From contig NZ_VANU01000001.1 in the NCBI RefSeq assembly GCF_005771535.1, positions 186,001 to 250,000 on the forward strand: DNA of 64,000 nucleotides. Reading direction: 5' to 3'. The DNA comes from Arcobacter arenosus. GTDB taxonomy: Bacteria; Campylobacterota; Campylobacteria; Campylobacterales; Arcobacteraceae. The translations under genes were made by a program, and so were the position numbers. A model generated the notes under the pieces. That model saw only the letters and a program-made list of their open reading frames with translations, had not been told where the DNA came from and did not search any database. Below are positions 9,267 through 17,847 of the stretch, piece after piece. Every line of letters starts with the position of its first letter. Within the stretch, counting starts at the first letter, position 1.

Positions 9267-10519
9267 TCTACAGTAGCATAAATAGCATCTACTAATTTTT
9301 GTAATTGCTCATTTGTAGTTATAAATGGAGGCATAATATAGATTAACTTCATAAAGGGTCTAATCCAAACACCTCTTTTTACAAACTCTTGTGTGGCTTT
9401 TACCATATCTACATTTTCATGTAATTCAACAACTCCAATAGCACCTAACACCCTAACCTCTTTAACTAAATTAAGGTTTTCACAAATAATTAGATTCTCT
9501 TTTAAATACTTTTCAATTCTTAAAACATTTTCCTGCCAATTGTTTTCTTCTAATAAATCAATACTAGTTGAGGCAACTTTACAAGCAAGGGGATTGCCCA
9601 TAAACGTTGGGCCATGCATTAAGATATTTCCATCTTTTTCTATCCCTTGTGCAACCTCTTTTGTTGTAATTGTTGCAGCCATTGTCATATATCCAGCAGT
9701 TAAAGCTTTTCCAATTGTCATAATATCAGGGACAATATTTGTATGTTGATAAGCAAAAAGTTTTCCAGTTCTTCCAAATCCTGTAGCGATTTCATCAAAA
9801 ATCAATAAGACGTTGTATTTTTTTGTTAATTCTCTTAAACCTTCTAAATATTTTGGAGAATAAAATCTCATACCTCCAGCGCCTTGAACTATTGGTTCAA
9901 TTATAACAGCGGCTATATTTTCATGATTTTCCTCAAGAAATTTTTTTATCTCATCTAAGTCACTTTTATCAAACTCTTCATCAAATTTTGATTTTGGTTC
10001 ACTAACAAAATAATTTTTTGTTAGAAATTCACTAAAAATTGTATGCATTCCTGTAACTGGGTCACAAACAGACATTGCACCAAAAGTATCACCATGGTAC
10101 CCTCTTCTAACAGTTAAAAATCTAGTTTTTGTATTATTATTTTTTTTATAGTGGTATTGTAATGCCATTTTCATAGCAATCTCAACAGAAACAGAACCAG
10201 AATCACAATAAAATATTTTTTCTAAGCTATCATCTAGTAAATTGAGTAGTTTTTGAGTTAATTCTATTGCAGTGTCATGGGTTAAACCACCAAACATCAC
10301 ATGGGACATTTTTGATGTTTGTTCATTTATTGCTAAATTTATTTTTTTATTATTGTATCCATGGATAACTGACCACCATGAAGACATTCCATCAATTAAA
10401 GAGGTACCATCTTCAAGATTTAAATATACTTCATTTGCACTTTTTATTTTGATTGTATCTTTTGGATTTAAAACAGAAGCGTAAGGATGCCAGATATGTT
10501 CTTTGTCTATATTTGTCAT
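9251..10519 (-). CDS. bioA: Adenosylmethionine-8-amino-7-oxononanoate aminotransferase (BioA)
   Basis: 422 residues, normal size. Makes 7,8-diaminononanoate from 7-keto-8-aminononanoate and S-adenosylmethionine, the third-last step of biotin synthesis, using PLP. Seen: HIWHPYAS at the N-terminus, DGMSSWWSVIHGYNN (the BioA-specific W-W-S substrate pocket), DSGSVSVEIAMKMALQYH for PLP phosphate, LLIFDEIATGFGRTGK with the Asp that pairs with the PLP nitrogen, and GKALTAGYMTMA with the Schiff-base lysine. AAAGGGACACT precedes the ATG. No other bio gene lies nearby; it is a single-gene unit between two terminators. Confidence 0.95.
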   Translation of the reverse strand: MTNIDKEHIWHPYASVLNPKDTIKIKSANEVYLNLEDGTSLIDGMSSWWSVIHGYNNKKINLAINEQTSKMSHVMFGGLTHDTAIELTQKLLNLLDDSLEKIFYCDSGSVSVEIAMKMALQYHYKKNNNTKTRFLTVRRGYHGDTFGAMSVCDPVTGMHTIFSEFLTKNYFVSEPKSKFDEEFDKSDLDEIKKFLEENHENIAAVIIEPIVQGAGGMRFYSPKYLEGLRELTKKYNVLLIFDEIATGFGRTGKLFAYQHTNIVPDIMTIGKALTAGYMTMAATITTKEVAQGIEKDGNILMHGPTFMGNPLACKVASTSIDLLEENNWQENVLRIEKYLKENLIICENLNLVKEVRVLGAIGVVELHENVDMVKATQEFVKRGVWIRPFMKLIYIMPPFITTNEQLQKLVDAIYATVEKLQD

Positions 10520-10530
10520 AGTGTCCCTTT

Positions 10531-10562
10531 AAAAAAAATGAGGGCAATTATACCCTCATTTT
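10531..10562 (-). terminator. Terminator of lctP
   Basis: Stem AAAATGAGGG pairing with CCCTCATTTT around an eight-base loop, followed on the minus strand by a run of eight T. It stands between the end of lctP and the start of bioA and so separates the two leftward genes. Confidence 0.85.
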
Positions 10563-10595
10563 ACTTTTTGGACACTTTTATAAGTGATTAAGTTT

Positions 10596-12287
10596 TTATT
10601 TCATTAATGGGTCAGCAAGCCCCATAACATACATACCAATAAGTCCTAAAATACCAGCTACTAAACAATAATAGATAGTAGGAATAATTGTTCTTCTTAA
10701 TGTTTCACCCTCTTGGTCAAGTAAACCAACAGTTGCACTTGCCGCAACAACATTATGAATTGCAATCATATTACCAGCTGCTGCACCAACTGCTTGAAGT
10801 GCAACCATAAATGCAGTTGAGATACTTAAAGCATCAGCCACACCAAATTGGAACTGAGATAACATCATATTTGAAACAGTATTAGAACCAGCAATAAAAG
10901 CACCTAATGCCCCAACCATTGGTGCAAATAATGGATAAATATCACCCACTGATACTGCTACCCAGTTTGCCATTGCTACAGGCATAGAATCAAATCCTGC
11001 TGCGTTTACACCTGAGTTAATTAAAATTCTAACAAGTGGAATAGTAAATATAAGTACAAATCCTGCTCCAAGCATAACTTTTGAAGATTCACTTAAAGCC
11101 TCTTTCATCTCTTTGAATTCCATTCTATGTAAGAAGTAAGTAATTAATACAACAAATACTAAAATACCACCTGGAAGATATAATGGAACAATAGAATAAC
11201 CTAAACCTTCACCTAAAATATCTTTAAATGGAATAACCCAAGATTTTGCAATTGCCATAGCATCAGAACTTACTCTAGTTAAAACTAAAATTGCAGCAAC
11301 TAATAAATAAGGAATCCATGCTCTAGTTAAAGACATATCAACTTTTTCATTCATAGCATCCATTTTGATTTCTAATTTAGATACCCAGTGAATTGGCCAC
11401 TCCTCTTTTGGAGCAAAATCCCAAGTGTTTTTAGGAACTAAGAAACCTTTTTTAGCCGCAGTTGTAACAATTGCAAGTCCAACTAAAGCACCAATTAATG
11501 ATGGGAATTCAGCTCCTAAGAATATACCTGTTAATGCATAAGGAATTGTAAATGCTAATCCACCAAAAATAGCAAATGGAATTGCTGATAAACCTTCTGT
11601 CCAAGATTTATTTTTACCAAAAAATCTTGTCATCATCATAATCATAAATAAAGGAATTAATGTACCAGTAATCGCATGTACAATAGCAACTTCACTAGTG
11701 ATAATTTGTAAATATGTTTCCCAGTTAGAACCTAAACCTTGTAGTGTTACTGCAATACCTTCAGAGTCTAAACCTTTATTTACACCGATTAAAATTGGAG
11801 TTCCAACTGCACCAAATGATACAGGAGTTGATTGAATCATCATACCAATCATTACCGCCGCCATTGCAGGGAATCCAATTGCAACCATTAATGGTGCAGC
11901 AATTGCAGCAGGTGTTCCAAATCCAGAAGCACCCTCAATAAATGAACCAAATAACCATGCAATAATTACAACTTGAATTCTTCTATCTGGTGAGATATTG
12001 TTAAAACCTTGTCTAATTACTTTAATAGCACCTGAGTGTTTTAAAGTATTTAACAATAAAATCGCACCAAAGATAATCCATAAAACTGCTATTGTGATTA
12101 ATAGCCCTTGAATAGTAGAAGCTAATACTCTGTTGAATGTAACTTCCCAAACATATAATGCAACAGCTGTAGTAACTAAATATACAACTGGCATAGCTTT
12201 TTTAGCTGGTAATCTGAAACCAACTAAAAGAATTGCAGCTACAATAATTGGTAGTGCTGCAAAAAAGGCTTGTGTACCTATTTCCAT
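10596..12287 (-). CDS. lctP: L-lactate permease LctP
   Basis: 563 residues, about 13-14 membrane helices. The sequence [20 protein letters not shown] and the later [19 protein letters not shown] are the family signatures of LctP/LldP, a proton-coupled carrier for L-lactate and glycolate in the inner membrane. Length agrees with the family. GAAGGAGAAGAAG before the ATG is a strong ribosome site. No lactate dehydrogenase gene lies beside it, so it is transcribed alone, from a promoter carrying three similar boxes (described separately), and ends at a strong terminator. Confidence 0.95.
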   Translation of the reverse strand: MEIGTQAFFAALPIIVAAILLVGFRLPAKKAMPVVYLVTTAVALYVWEVTFNRVLASTIQGLLITIAVLWIIFGAILLLNTLKHSGAIKVIRQGFNNISPDRRIQVVIIAWLFGSFIEGASGFGTPAAIAAPLMVAIGFPAMAAVMIGMMIQSTPVSFGAVGTPILIGVNKGLDSEGIAVTLQGLGSNWETYLQIITSEVAIVHAITGTLIPLFMIMMMTRFFGKNKSWTEGLSAIPFAIFGGLAFTIPYALTGIFLGAEFPSLIGALVGLAIVTTAAKKGFLVPKNTWDFAPKEEWPIHWVSKLEIKMDAMNEKVDMSLTRAWIPYLLVAAILVLTRVSSDAMAIAKSWVIPFKDILGEGLGYSIVPLYLPGGILVFVVLITYFLHRMEFKEMKEALSESSKVMLGAGFVLIFTIPLVRILINSGVNAAGFDSMPVAMANWVAVSVGDIYPLFAPMVGALGAFIAGSNTVSNMMLSQFQFGVADALSISTAFMVALQAVGAAAGNMIAIHNVVAASATVGLLDQEGETLRRTIIPTIYYCLVAGILGLIGMYVMGLADPLMK

Positions 12288-12348
12288 CTTCTTCTCCTTC
12301 TTTCGTTAGTAAAATGATAAATCAAGGAAATGAAAAACGCATGATAAA

Positions 12349-12422
12349 TTGTCATATGTTTATTATTTAAACAACTTTTAAGCATATGTCAACAGTTTTA
12401 TCACACAAATATCATATGACAA
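12349..12422 (-). promoter_or_regulatory. lctP promoter with three TTG(T/A)CATATG boxes
   Basis: On the minus strand a -35 TTGACA (12387-12392) stands 17 bases from a weaker -10 TAAATA (12364-12369). The -35 lies inside a box TTGACATATG (12383-12392). A second box TTGTCATATG in the same direction lies exactly 30 bp upstream (12413-12422), and a third, inverted, lies downstream of the -10 (12349-12358). The first and third arms are perfect 10-base complements. The arrangement suggests binding of a dimeric regulator on the promoter. The regulator is unknown. Confidence 0.55.
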
Positions 12423-12505
12423 GAAAAAACTACACAAAAGAAACACATTAAAAGGGTAAAAATAGTATAATCAAATTCAAAAATTTTAAGGTTATTTACA
12501 ACAAT

Positions 12506-13015
12506 ATGGGTAGAGAATTAGCATATATTATTAGTAGTTTAATTAAATGGGGAATATTTTTCGGAATACTTTATTTGATATTTACAAATTTTGGAACATT
12601 TTTAATTATAGTTTTTGTTTTAATTGCAGTGGCTTATTACGCTTTTTATCAGTTTAAAAAGAAATTTAAAGAACAAGTTCATAATCAAGGTTTTAGATTT
12701 ACATTTAATGGTCAAGATTTTAGTTCAAATTCAAGTAGTAACGGCGGGTTTGATTTTAGGGAATTTGAAGAGAGATTTAGACAAGGTGGTTTTAATCAAG
12801 GTAATTTTAATCACGGAGGGTTTAACTCTTTATCAGAGCTTAGTGAAGCAAAAGATTTTTTCGGCTTTACAAGTGATCCAACAAGAGATGAGATAAAAAG
12901 AAGATATAAAGAGTTAGCTAAAAAATATCACCCTGATATAAATAATCATGGTGATGGATTGATGCAAAAACTAAATCACTATAAAGATGTACTTTTAAAG
13001 GCATTTCCTAATTAG
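12506..13015 (+). CDS. Membrane-anchored J-domain protein
   Basis: 169 residues. Two adjoining hydrophobic segments (about 10-48) anchor the N-terminus in the membrane; a glycine, phenylalanine and asparagine-rich linker follows (GGFDFREF to GGFNQGNFNHGG, about 75-105), like the G/F linker of DnaJ but placed before the J-domain. The C-terminal J-domain has RRYKELAKKYHPDINNH with the HPD triplet near 142-144. This layout is like DjlA/TIM14-type co-chaperones, which recruit DnaK to the membrane. A TATAAT at 12466-12471 is the likely -10; TTAAGG lies 16 bases before the ATG. Ten bases separate it from the SprT-like gene. Confidence 0.8.
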   Translation: MGRELAYIISSLIKWGIFFGILYLIFTNFGTFLIIVFVLIAVAYYAFYQFKKKFKEQVHNQGFRFTFNGQDFSSNSSSNGGFDFREFEERFRQGGFNQGNFNHGGFNSLSELSEAKDFFGFTSDPTRDEIKRRYKELAKKYHPDINNHGDGLMQKLNHYKDVLLKAFPN

Positions 13016-13024
13016 GAGATTAAG

Positions 13025-13522
13025 ATGTTTTTAAAAAGATTGAACTATTTTTTCTTAAGTATTACAATCTTAGGTTCAATCTTTTTAGTCTACTCATGGA
13101 TTAATACTTACAATTTTAAGAACAACCCCCTTGATGAAAAGATAGTTAAAAAAGTCAAAGAAAAACAATATTATCTAGAAAAACTAAGTTACCAAAAATT
13201 TGGAATAAATAGAAAAATCCCTTTGATTATCTCAGATAAAATGCCCTCAAAACTTTTTGGTGCAGCTACTTATTCTAAAAATGGACAAATATCTATATAC
13301 CTAAATAAAAAAAGATTTAAAGAAAGCTCTGAGTATATGATAAATGATGTATTACCCCATGAATATGCCCATGCACTAATGTTTGTAAAAGGGTATTTTA
13401 CAGATGAAAATGGTGGACACTCTAAACAATGGCAAAATATTTGTATAGAACTAGAGGGTATAAACTGTAATAGATTTGTTGACCATGATGATGTTATCAT
13501 GGGTAAAAGTATCTTTTTTTAG
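13025..13522 (+). CDS. Membrane-anchored SprT-like zinc metalloprotease
   Basis: 165 residues. One membrane anchor at residues 9-27, then a SprT-like domain: HEYAH at 112-116 (HExxH zinc site with catalytic Glu113) and a third likely ligand at His132 in GGHSKQW, the usual SprT spacing. SprT/Spartan domains are zinc proteases, best known for DNA-protein crosslink repair, but the membrane anchor here points to an envelope job instead (inference). AGGAG before the ATG; it follows the J-domain membrane protein by nine bases, so the two may act together in protein quality control. Confidence 0.75.
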   Translation: MFLKRLNYFFLSITILGSIFLVYSWINTYNFKNNPLDEKIVKKVKEKQYYLEKLSYQKFGINRKIPLIISDKMPSKLFGAATYSKNGQISIYLNKKRFKESSEYMINDVLPHEYAHALMFVKGYFTDENGGHSKQWQNICIELEGINCNRFVDHDDVIMGKSIFF

Positions 13523-13589
13523 TATTAACTAATCAAAAATCCATACTAAAAGATTCTAAATATTGATAAAATTCAAAAAAGGATTTAAA

Positions 13590-14135
13590 ATGATATTAAA
13601 AATATTAATGACACTTGTATTAAGTTTGTCATTTTCATTAGCAAAAGGGAATGAAATGAGTATTTATGACTTTAAAGTAAAAGATATAGAAGGCAAAGAG
13701 ATATCAATGTCAAAGTATAAAGACAAGGTTTTACTTATTGTGAATGTTGCTAGTAAATGTGGTTTTACAAATCAATATGAAGGATTGGAAAAACTTTTTG
13801 ATAAATATAAAGACAAAGAGTTTATGGTTTTAGGTTTTCCATCAAATCAATTTGCTAACCAAGAACCAGGAACAAATAAGCAAATTCAAGAGTTTTGTTC
13901 CCTAACTTTTGGAGTAAAGTTTGATATGTTTGCTAAAATTGATGTTAATGGTGATAATGCAGATCCTTTATATGTTTATTTAAAAGAAAACGCACCTGGT
14001 TTTGCAGGAACAGAAGCTATAAAATGGAATTTTACAAAATTTCTAATTGATAAAAATGGAAAAATTGTTGAAAGATATGGTTCTATAACCACTCCTCAAG
14101 AGATTGAACCAAAAATTGTAGAACTACTAAAATAG
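13590..14135 (+). CDS. Glutathione peroxidase-family thiol peroxidase, exported
   Basis: 181 residues from the ATG at 13590 (AAGGA six bases before); an in-frame TTG nine codons earlier is less likely. Residues 1-19 look like a signal peptide, so the enzyme may be periplasmic. The GPx core is complete: VNVASKCGFTNQY with the peroxidatic Cys (in place of selenocysteine), LGFPSNQFANQEPG with the catalytic Gln, and KWNFTKFLID with the Trp-Asn pair. A Cys in FCSLTFGV is the usual resolving Cys of thioredoxin-dependent members. Reduces hydrogen and lipid peroxides. Its last nine bases overlap the end of the opposite SRAP gene. Confidence 0.88.
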   Translation: MILKILMTLVLSLSFSLAKGNEMSIYDFKVKDIEGKEISMSKYKDKVLLIVNVASKCGFTNQYEGLEKLFDKYKDKEFMVLGFPSNQFANQEPGTNKQIQEFCSLTFGVKFDMFAKIDVNGDNADPLYVYLKENAPGFAGTEAIKWNFTKFLIDKNGKIVERYGSITTPQEIEPKIVELLK

Positions 14136-14813
14136 AGTTTTTTGCCCTATTTCTATTTTTTCTACCTTTTTTATACAAGAAGATTCATCAAATAAAACCT
14201 TATTTACATTTGATGAAACTTCGTAAAGTTCAAGTTTTTCACTTGAATATATATTAAAAAGTGAATTTATCTCTTTTAAATTTTCATCATATAACCATTT
14301 TGAAAAATCTTTTTTTTCTAATACCACTGGCATACGATGATGAATCTTCCCTAACTTTTCATTTGCATCACAAGTAATTAGTGCAACGGTAACTATTTTC
14401 ATATTTAAATCAATATCAAAATATTCATCCCAAATACCAGCAATAGCTAAATAATCATCTTTACTATCTTTTACAAAATATGGAGTTTTCTGTTTATCTT
14501 CTACTTCCCACTCATAAAAACCATTTATAGGAATAATACAACGTCTATATCGAAAGGAATCCCTAAAATAAAGCTTTTCAAAAATAGATTCACTTCTAGC
14601 ATTTATATTCATACTTTTTTTATCTTTTGCCCAAGAAGGGATATATCCAAAATGGGTATATAAATAGTTTCCATTGTTTAAAAGTGCAGGTATTGGCAAA
14701 GTTGGAGCTATATTATATTTTGGCAATAAAGCCCCAACCATATCATTTTTTATTAAATCTTTTGAGTCCTCTTTAAATTTTTCATCATCAAAAATAGCTA
14801 AACGTCCAGGCAA
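14127..14813 (-). CDS. SRAP/YedK-HMCES family protein with Pro at position 2
   Basis: 228 residues. The SRAP family binds abasic sites in single-stranded DNA and forms a stable crosslink through Cys2, exposed after Met removal. Most active-site residues are present: NARSE with Asn71, GFYEW with Glu101 and HHRMP with His159. But the N-terminus reads M-P-G-R rather than M-C-G-R, so the crosslinking Cys is absent. The start is a TTG set directly after the TAG of the msrAB gene; the codon before it is that stop, so no longer version exists, and the next Met (residue 25) would cut the fold. GAGATGAGG lies nine bases upstream. Co-transcribed with msrAB. Confidence 0.85.
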   Translation of the reverse strand: MPGRLAIFDDEKFKEDSKDLIKNDMVGALLPKYNIAPTLPIPALLNNGNYLYTHFGYIPSWAKDKKSMNINARSESIFEKLYFRDSFRYRRCIIPINGFYEWEVEDKQKTPYFVKDSKDDYLAIAGIWDEYFDIDLNMKIVTVALITCDANEKLGKIHHRMPVVLEKKDFSKWLYDENLKEINSLFNIYSSEKLELYEVSSNVNKVLFDESSCIKKVEKIEIGQKTLF

Positions 14814-15992
14814 CTATTGAACCTCATCTCTTGGAACAAAATCTAAAACTGTTGCATTGATACAAAATCTTCTATGCCCCATCTCATCAAAAACATGACC
14901 TAAATGAATTCCACTTTTTTTAGCTAATACTTCTGTTCTAATCATTCCATAACTTAAATCAGTTTTTTCAATAGTTGAACCATCAACTGCTTTATAAAAA
15001 CTTAGCCATCCAGTACCTGAATTAAATCTATCTTTTGTATCAAATAAAATTTCACCTGACAATTTATCTACAAAGACTCCATCAGGAGTATTTTTAAAAA
15101 TTTCATACTGTTTACAAAACCTATTGTCAGTGCCTTTATTAAAAGCTACATTATAACTTTCAGTATCCTCACCTAATTTGAACTTTCCAAAGACTTCATA
15201 AAACTCTTTACTACTTAAGTAACCTTTGTGAGAGAAGACCTCTTTTCCATCTTCAATAAATAAAATTGTTGGTGTTGCATCTAGTTTTGTTTTTATTTCA
15301 AACTTATCCAATTGTTTTGAAACTGCTTTTCTTATGGGAAGTGTACCTTTATAAGAAGATAAAACATCCTTTTCAAACTTTTCACAATAAGGGCAATAAC
15401 CTTCTGACTCCACTACAATAATCTCTTTATCGCCTAAAGGTAAAAGAACAGGATAATTTATCTTTTCAGGTTCAAATTTTATTCCTGTAGCATGGTTTGG
15501 ACAGTAGCCATTTGGATTGTTTTTCAAATAGTCTTGATGATAGTTTTCAGCTTCCCAAAACTTTTGTAGAGGTTGTATTTGTGTAACTATTTTTCCATAA
15601 TCAGCTTGTTCTAGGAGTTTTTGATATTTTACTTTAGTATTAAAAGCTGTTTCTTTTTGATAATTGTTTGTATAAAAAATTGCACTTCTATAATTGTTTC
15701 CAATATCATTACCCTGACGATTTAACTGCGTGGGGTCATGAATTTCCCAAAATGATTTAATAAGTTCTTTTGCATCAATCTTGTCTTTATCAAACTTTAC
15801 AAGAACACCTTCTGTATGATTTATTATAGTTTTATTATTTGACATTCTATATTTTAAAACTTGATTATATGTTGGATTTTCATAATTACCACCGACATAG
15901 CCAGATTTTACATCAACAACCCCAGGAATTGATTCAAAATGTTTTTCAACACCCCAAAAACATCCTGCAGCAAATACAATTTCAGCAATCAT
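14814..15992 (-). CDS. msrAB: MsrA-thioredoxin-MsrB fusion, methionine sulfoxide reductase
   Basis: 392 residues in three domains. Residues 1-170: MsrA, with GCFWG at 10-14 (catalytic Cys11) and YHQDYL at 151-156. Residues 185-275: a thioredoxin-like domain with CPYC at 200-203 and a cis-Pro site in DATPT. Residues 285-392: MsrB with GTGW near 327-330, HLGHVF and RFCINA (catalytic Cys377); the usual zinc-binding CxxC pairs are missing, and Cys293 could resolve. MsrA and MsrB repair the S and R forms of methionine sulfoxide; the built-in thioredoxin domain can return electrons. No signal peptide, so cytoplasmic. Followed directly by the SRAP gene. Confidence 0.9.
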   Translation of the reverse strand: MIAEIVFAAGCFWGVEKHFESIPGVVDVKSGYVGGNYENPTYNQVLKYRMSNNKTIINHTEGVLVKFDKDKIDAKELIKSFWEIHDPTQLNRQGNDIGNNYRSAIFYTNNYQKETAFNTKVKYQKLLEQADYGKIVTQIQPLQKFWEAENYHQDYLKNNPNGYCPNHATGIKFEPEKINYPVLLPLGDKEIIVVESEGYCPYCEKFEKDVLSSYKGTLPIRKAVSKQLDKFEIKTKLDATPTILFIEDGKEVFSHKGYLSSKEFYEVFGKFKLGEDTESYNVAFNKGTDNRFCKQYEIFKNTPDGVFVDKLSGEILFDTKDRFNSGTGWLSFYKAVDGSTIEKTDLSYGMIRTEVLAKKSGIHLGHVFDEMGHRRFCINATVLDFVPRDEVQ

Positions 15993-16065
15993 AATAAATC
16001 CTTTAAAACTTTATAATGGAAATATATCACATAAATGTTTACTCTATGTGAAGTGATATTTTAAA

Positions 16066-16749
16066 TCAACTTATTGAAAACTGATTTTTGTAGTTTTCTT
16101 CAAGGGGTGTTTTATCTTTATAAGAGATAATATTTCCAATTTGGATTTTTATTTTTAAATTTTTTGTTCTTTTATTTATAGCTTCTTTTAATACTTCATT
16201 TGCATTTGTTTTTATATATACAGGCAAAATATCAAGCCTATTTTTTAAAGCAATAATTCTTGAACCATCTTTAAATGAACTAAGTGGTGTATTCTCTTTG
16301 TTTCTTGTACCTTCAGGAAAAATATAAATTGAGTGACCCTCTTTTACAACCTCTTTAGTCTCTTTAAAAAAAGATGACATATTTGAAGCTTCTCTATCTA
16401 AAAGAATAGAGCCAGCATTTTTAACAAATGAGCCAAAGAAAAAAGAGTTATACAATTCTTTTTTTGAAACCCAAAATCCATTGATTTCACTTTTTTCTAA
16501 AGCTAACTCGATAATCAATGGGTCAATAATACTTCTGTGATTTGAGATTAATAGATATTTACCCTCTTTAGGTATTGCTTCTTCATTTAATACTTCTACA
16601 CTAATATTTAGCTTATTTAAGAGTGTTTTAGAGTATTCTTCCCTTAGACTTATTCTTTCTTTTGATGTTTTTGCTTTTTTTAGTTTAAATCCATAACTGT
16701 TTGTTAGATATGTGGCATAAATTGCCATGCTTATTTGTTTTAAATTCAA
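16066..16749 (-). CDS. Lysophospholipid acyltransferase (PlsC-like)
   Basis: 227 residues. Carries the acyltransferase motifs: NHRSIIDP (NHx4D catalytic pair) near residues 67-75 and FPEGTRNKENTPLSSFKDGS (phosphate-binding FPEGTR) near 142-160. Such enzymes move an acyl chain to lysophosphatidate or a related lipid at the inner membrane. It is shorter than typical PlsC (about 240-250) and has only a weak hydrophobic part, so the exact acceptor is open. Start is the TTG at 16749 with AGGATACTA before it; the ATG seven codons on has no ribosome site. Confidence 0.82.
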   Translation of the reverse strand: MNLKQISMAIYATYLTNSYGFKLKKAKTSKERISLREEYSKTLLNKLNISVEVLNEEAIPKEGKYLLISNHRSIIDPLIIELALEKSEINGFWVSKKELYNSFFFGSFVKNAGSILLDREASNMSSFFKETKEVVKEGHSIYIFPEGTRNKENTPLSSFKDGSRIIALKNRLDILPVYIKTNANEVLKEAINKRTKNLKIKIQIGNIISYKDKTPLEENYKNQFSIS

Positions 16750-16918
16750 TAGTATCCTAATATATTTAGAGATTGAGAGTTCGAATCATACCAAAGCTAT
16801 CATGTAATATCAATTAATCAAAATCTATCAAAAAAATAAAAATTTTGCTCTTAGTTAAATTAGATTTTATTATATTACATTATACTTCCACTTTTAAAAT
16901 ATTTTGGGGAAAATAATA

Positions 16919-17806
16919 ATGGGAAAATTTATAAAAACATCAATGCTTTTTATATTATTTTTTGTAAACAATAGCTTTGCAAATAATACACTAAAAACTG
17001 CCATTGAAAAGGAAAAAATCTTAATAGGTTTTTATGGAAGACCCAATACAAAATCTCTTGGTATCTTAGGACAAAGTAGTTTAGATGAACTAGTAAAAAA
17101 AATGCACGAAAAAAAATTATTTTATGAAAAAGAATTAGGTGACAAATTTGAAGTTCAAATGGCATTTCATATTATCTATGGATTAGCTACTCCTGATGCA
17201 GGAAGAAGAAATGATTATATGCTAAGACTATCTCACAAAAGTTTAATGAACTTTATCAATAGAGCAAAGAAGGAAAACTTTAAAGTAATAATAGACCTTC
17301 AAATGGGAACAAATAGCCCAAGTGAAGCAGTAAAGATTGTATTAGAATATCTTAAATATGATAAAGTACACCTTGCAATTGACCCAGAATTTAAAATCCC
17401 AAAACATAGAAGATATCCTCCGGGAAGATATGTAGGTCATATATTTGCTCAAGATTTAAATGAAGTACAAAGATTAGTAAATGATTATATTCAAGAGAAT
17501 AATTTAAATAAAAAAGAGTTAATAGTTCATATGTTTCATCCAAGAATGTTAAGAAAAAAAGATGAAGTTGAAAAATTTAATAATGTGAATCTAATCTATA
17601 ATATAGATGGGCATGGGAACCCTGCCGTAAAAATAAAAATTTATAATAATCTTTATACTCAAGAAGAACTAGATATTGCAAAAAGTGGATTTAAAATATT
17701 TTATGAAACTGATACAAAAATCATGAGTCCAAAAGAGATTTTAGGTTTTGAAGAGAGTTTTGGTAGAAAAATTTGGGAAAAGCCTTATTATATAAATTAT
17801 CAATAA
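16919..17806 (+). CDS. Secreted protein of unknown function, TIM-barrel-like
   Basis: 295 residues from the ATG at 16919 (GGGGA eight bases before). Signal peptide at 1-20 (ending NNSFA). The mature part alternates beta strands and helices: ILIGFYGRPNT, then KVIIDLQMGTN, VHLAIDPEFKI, LIVHMFHPRM, NVNLIYNIDGHG. Acidic residues stand at the strand ends (DLQ, DPEF, NIDGHG), as in barrel-shaped glycoside hydrolases, so an enzyme acting on envelope sugar is possible but not shown. I do not recognise a named family. It stands alone between a divergent acyltransferase gene and uvrC. Confidence 0.55.
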   Translation: MGKFIKTSMLFILFFVNNSFANNTLKTAIEKEKILIGFYGRPNTKSLGILGQSSLDELVKKMHEKKLFYEKELGDKFEVQMAFHIIYGLATPDAGRRNDYMLRLSHKSLMNFINRAKKENFKVIIDLQMGTNSPSEAVKIVLEYLKYDKVHLAIDPEFKIPKHRRYPPGRYVGHIFAQDLNEVQRLVNDYIQENNLNKKELIVHMFHPRMLRKKDEVEKFNNVNLIYNIDGHGNPAVKIKIYNNLYTQEELDIAKSGFKIFYETDTKIMSPKEILGFEESFGRKIWEKPYYINYQ

Positions 17807-17835
17807 ACTACTCCTTCAGGTTAAGATATTTTTGA

Positions 17836-17841
17836 TATAAT
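17836..17841 (+). promoter_or_regulatory. -10 box of uvrC, implying a leaderless mRNA
   Basis: A consensus TATAAT ends only six bases before the uvrC ATG. Transcription would start at or next to the A of the ATG, and no ribosome site is seen in CCAAAA, so the mRNA is probably leaderless. Confidence 0.55.
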
Positions 17842-17847
17842 CCAAAA

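Noticed and set aside
16778-16800. tRNA-like T-loop sequence GAGTTCGAATC followed by ATACCA
   Set aside because: No five-bp T stem, no acceptor, D or anticodon arm upstream; chance match, although it could be a trace of an old attachment site.
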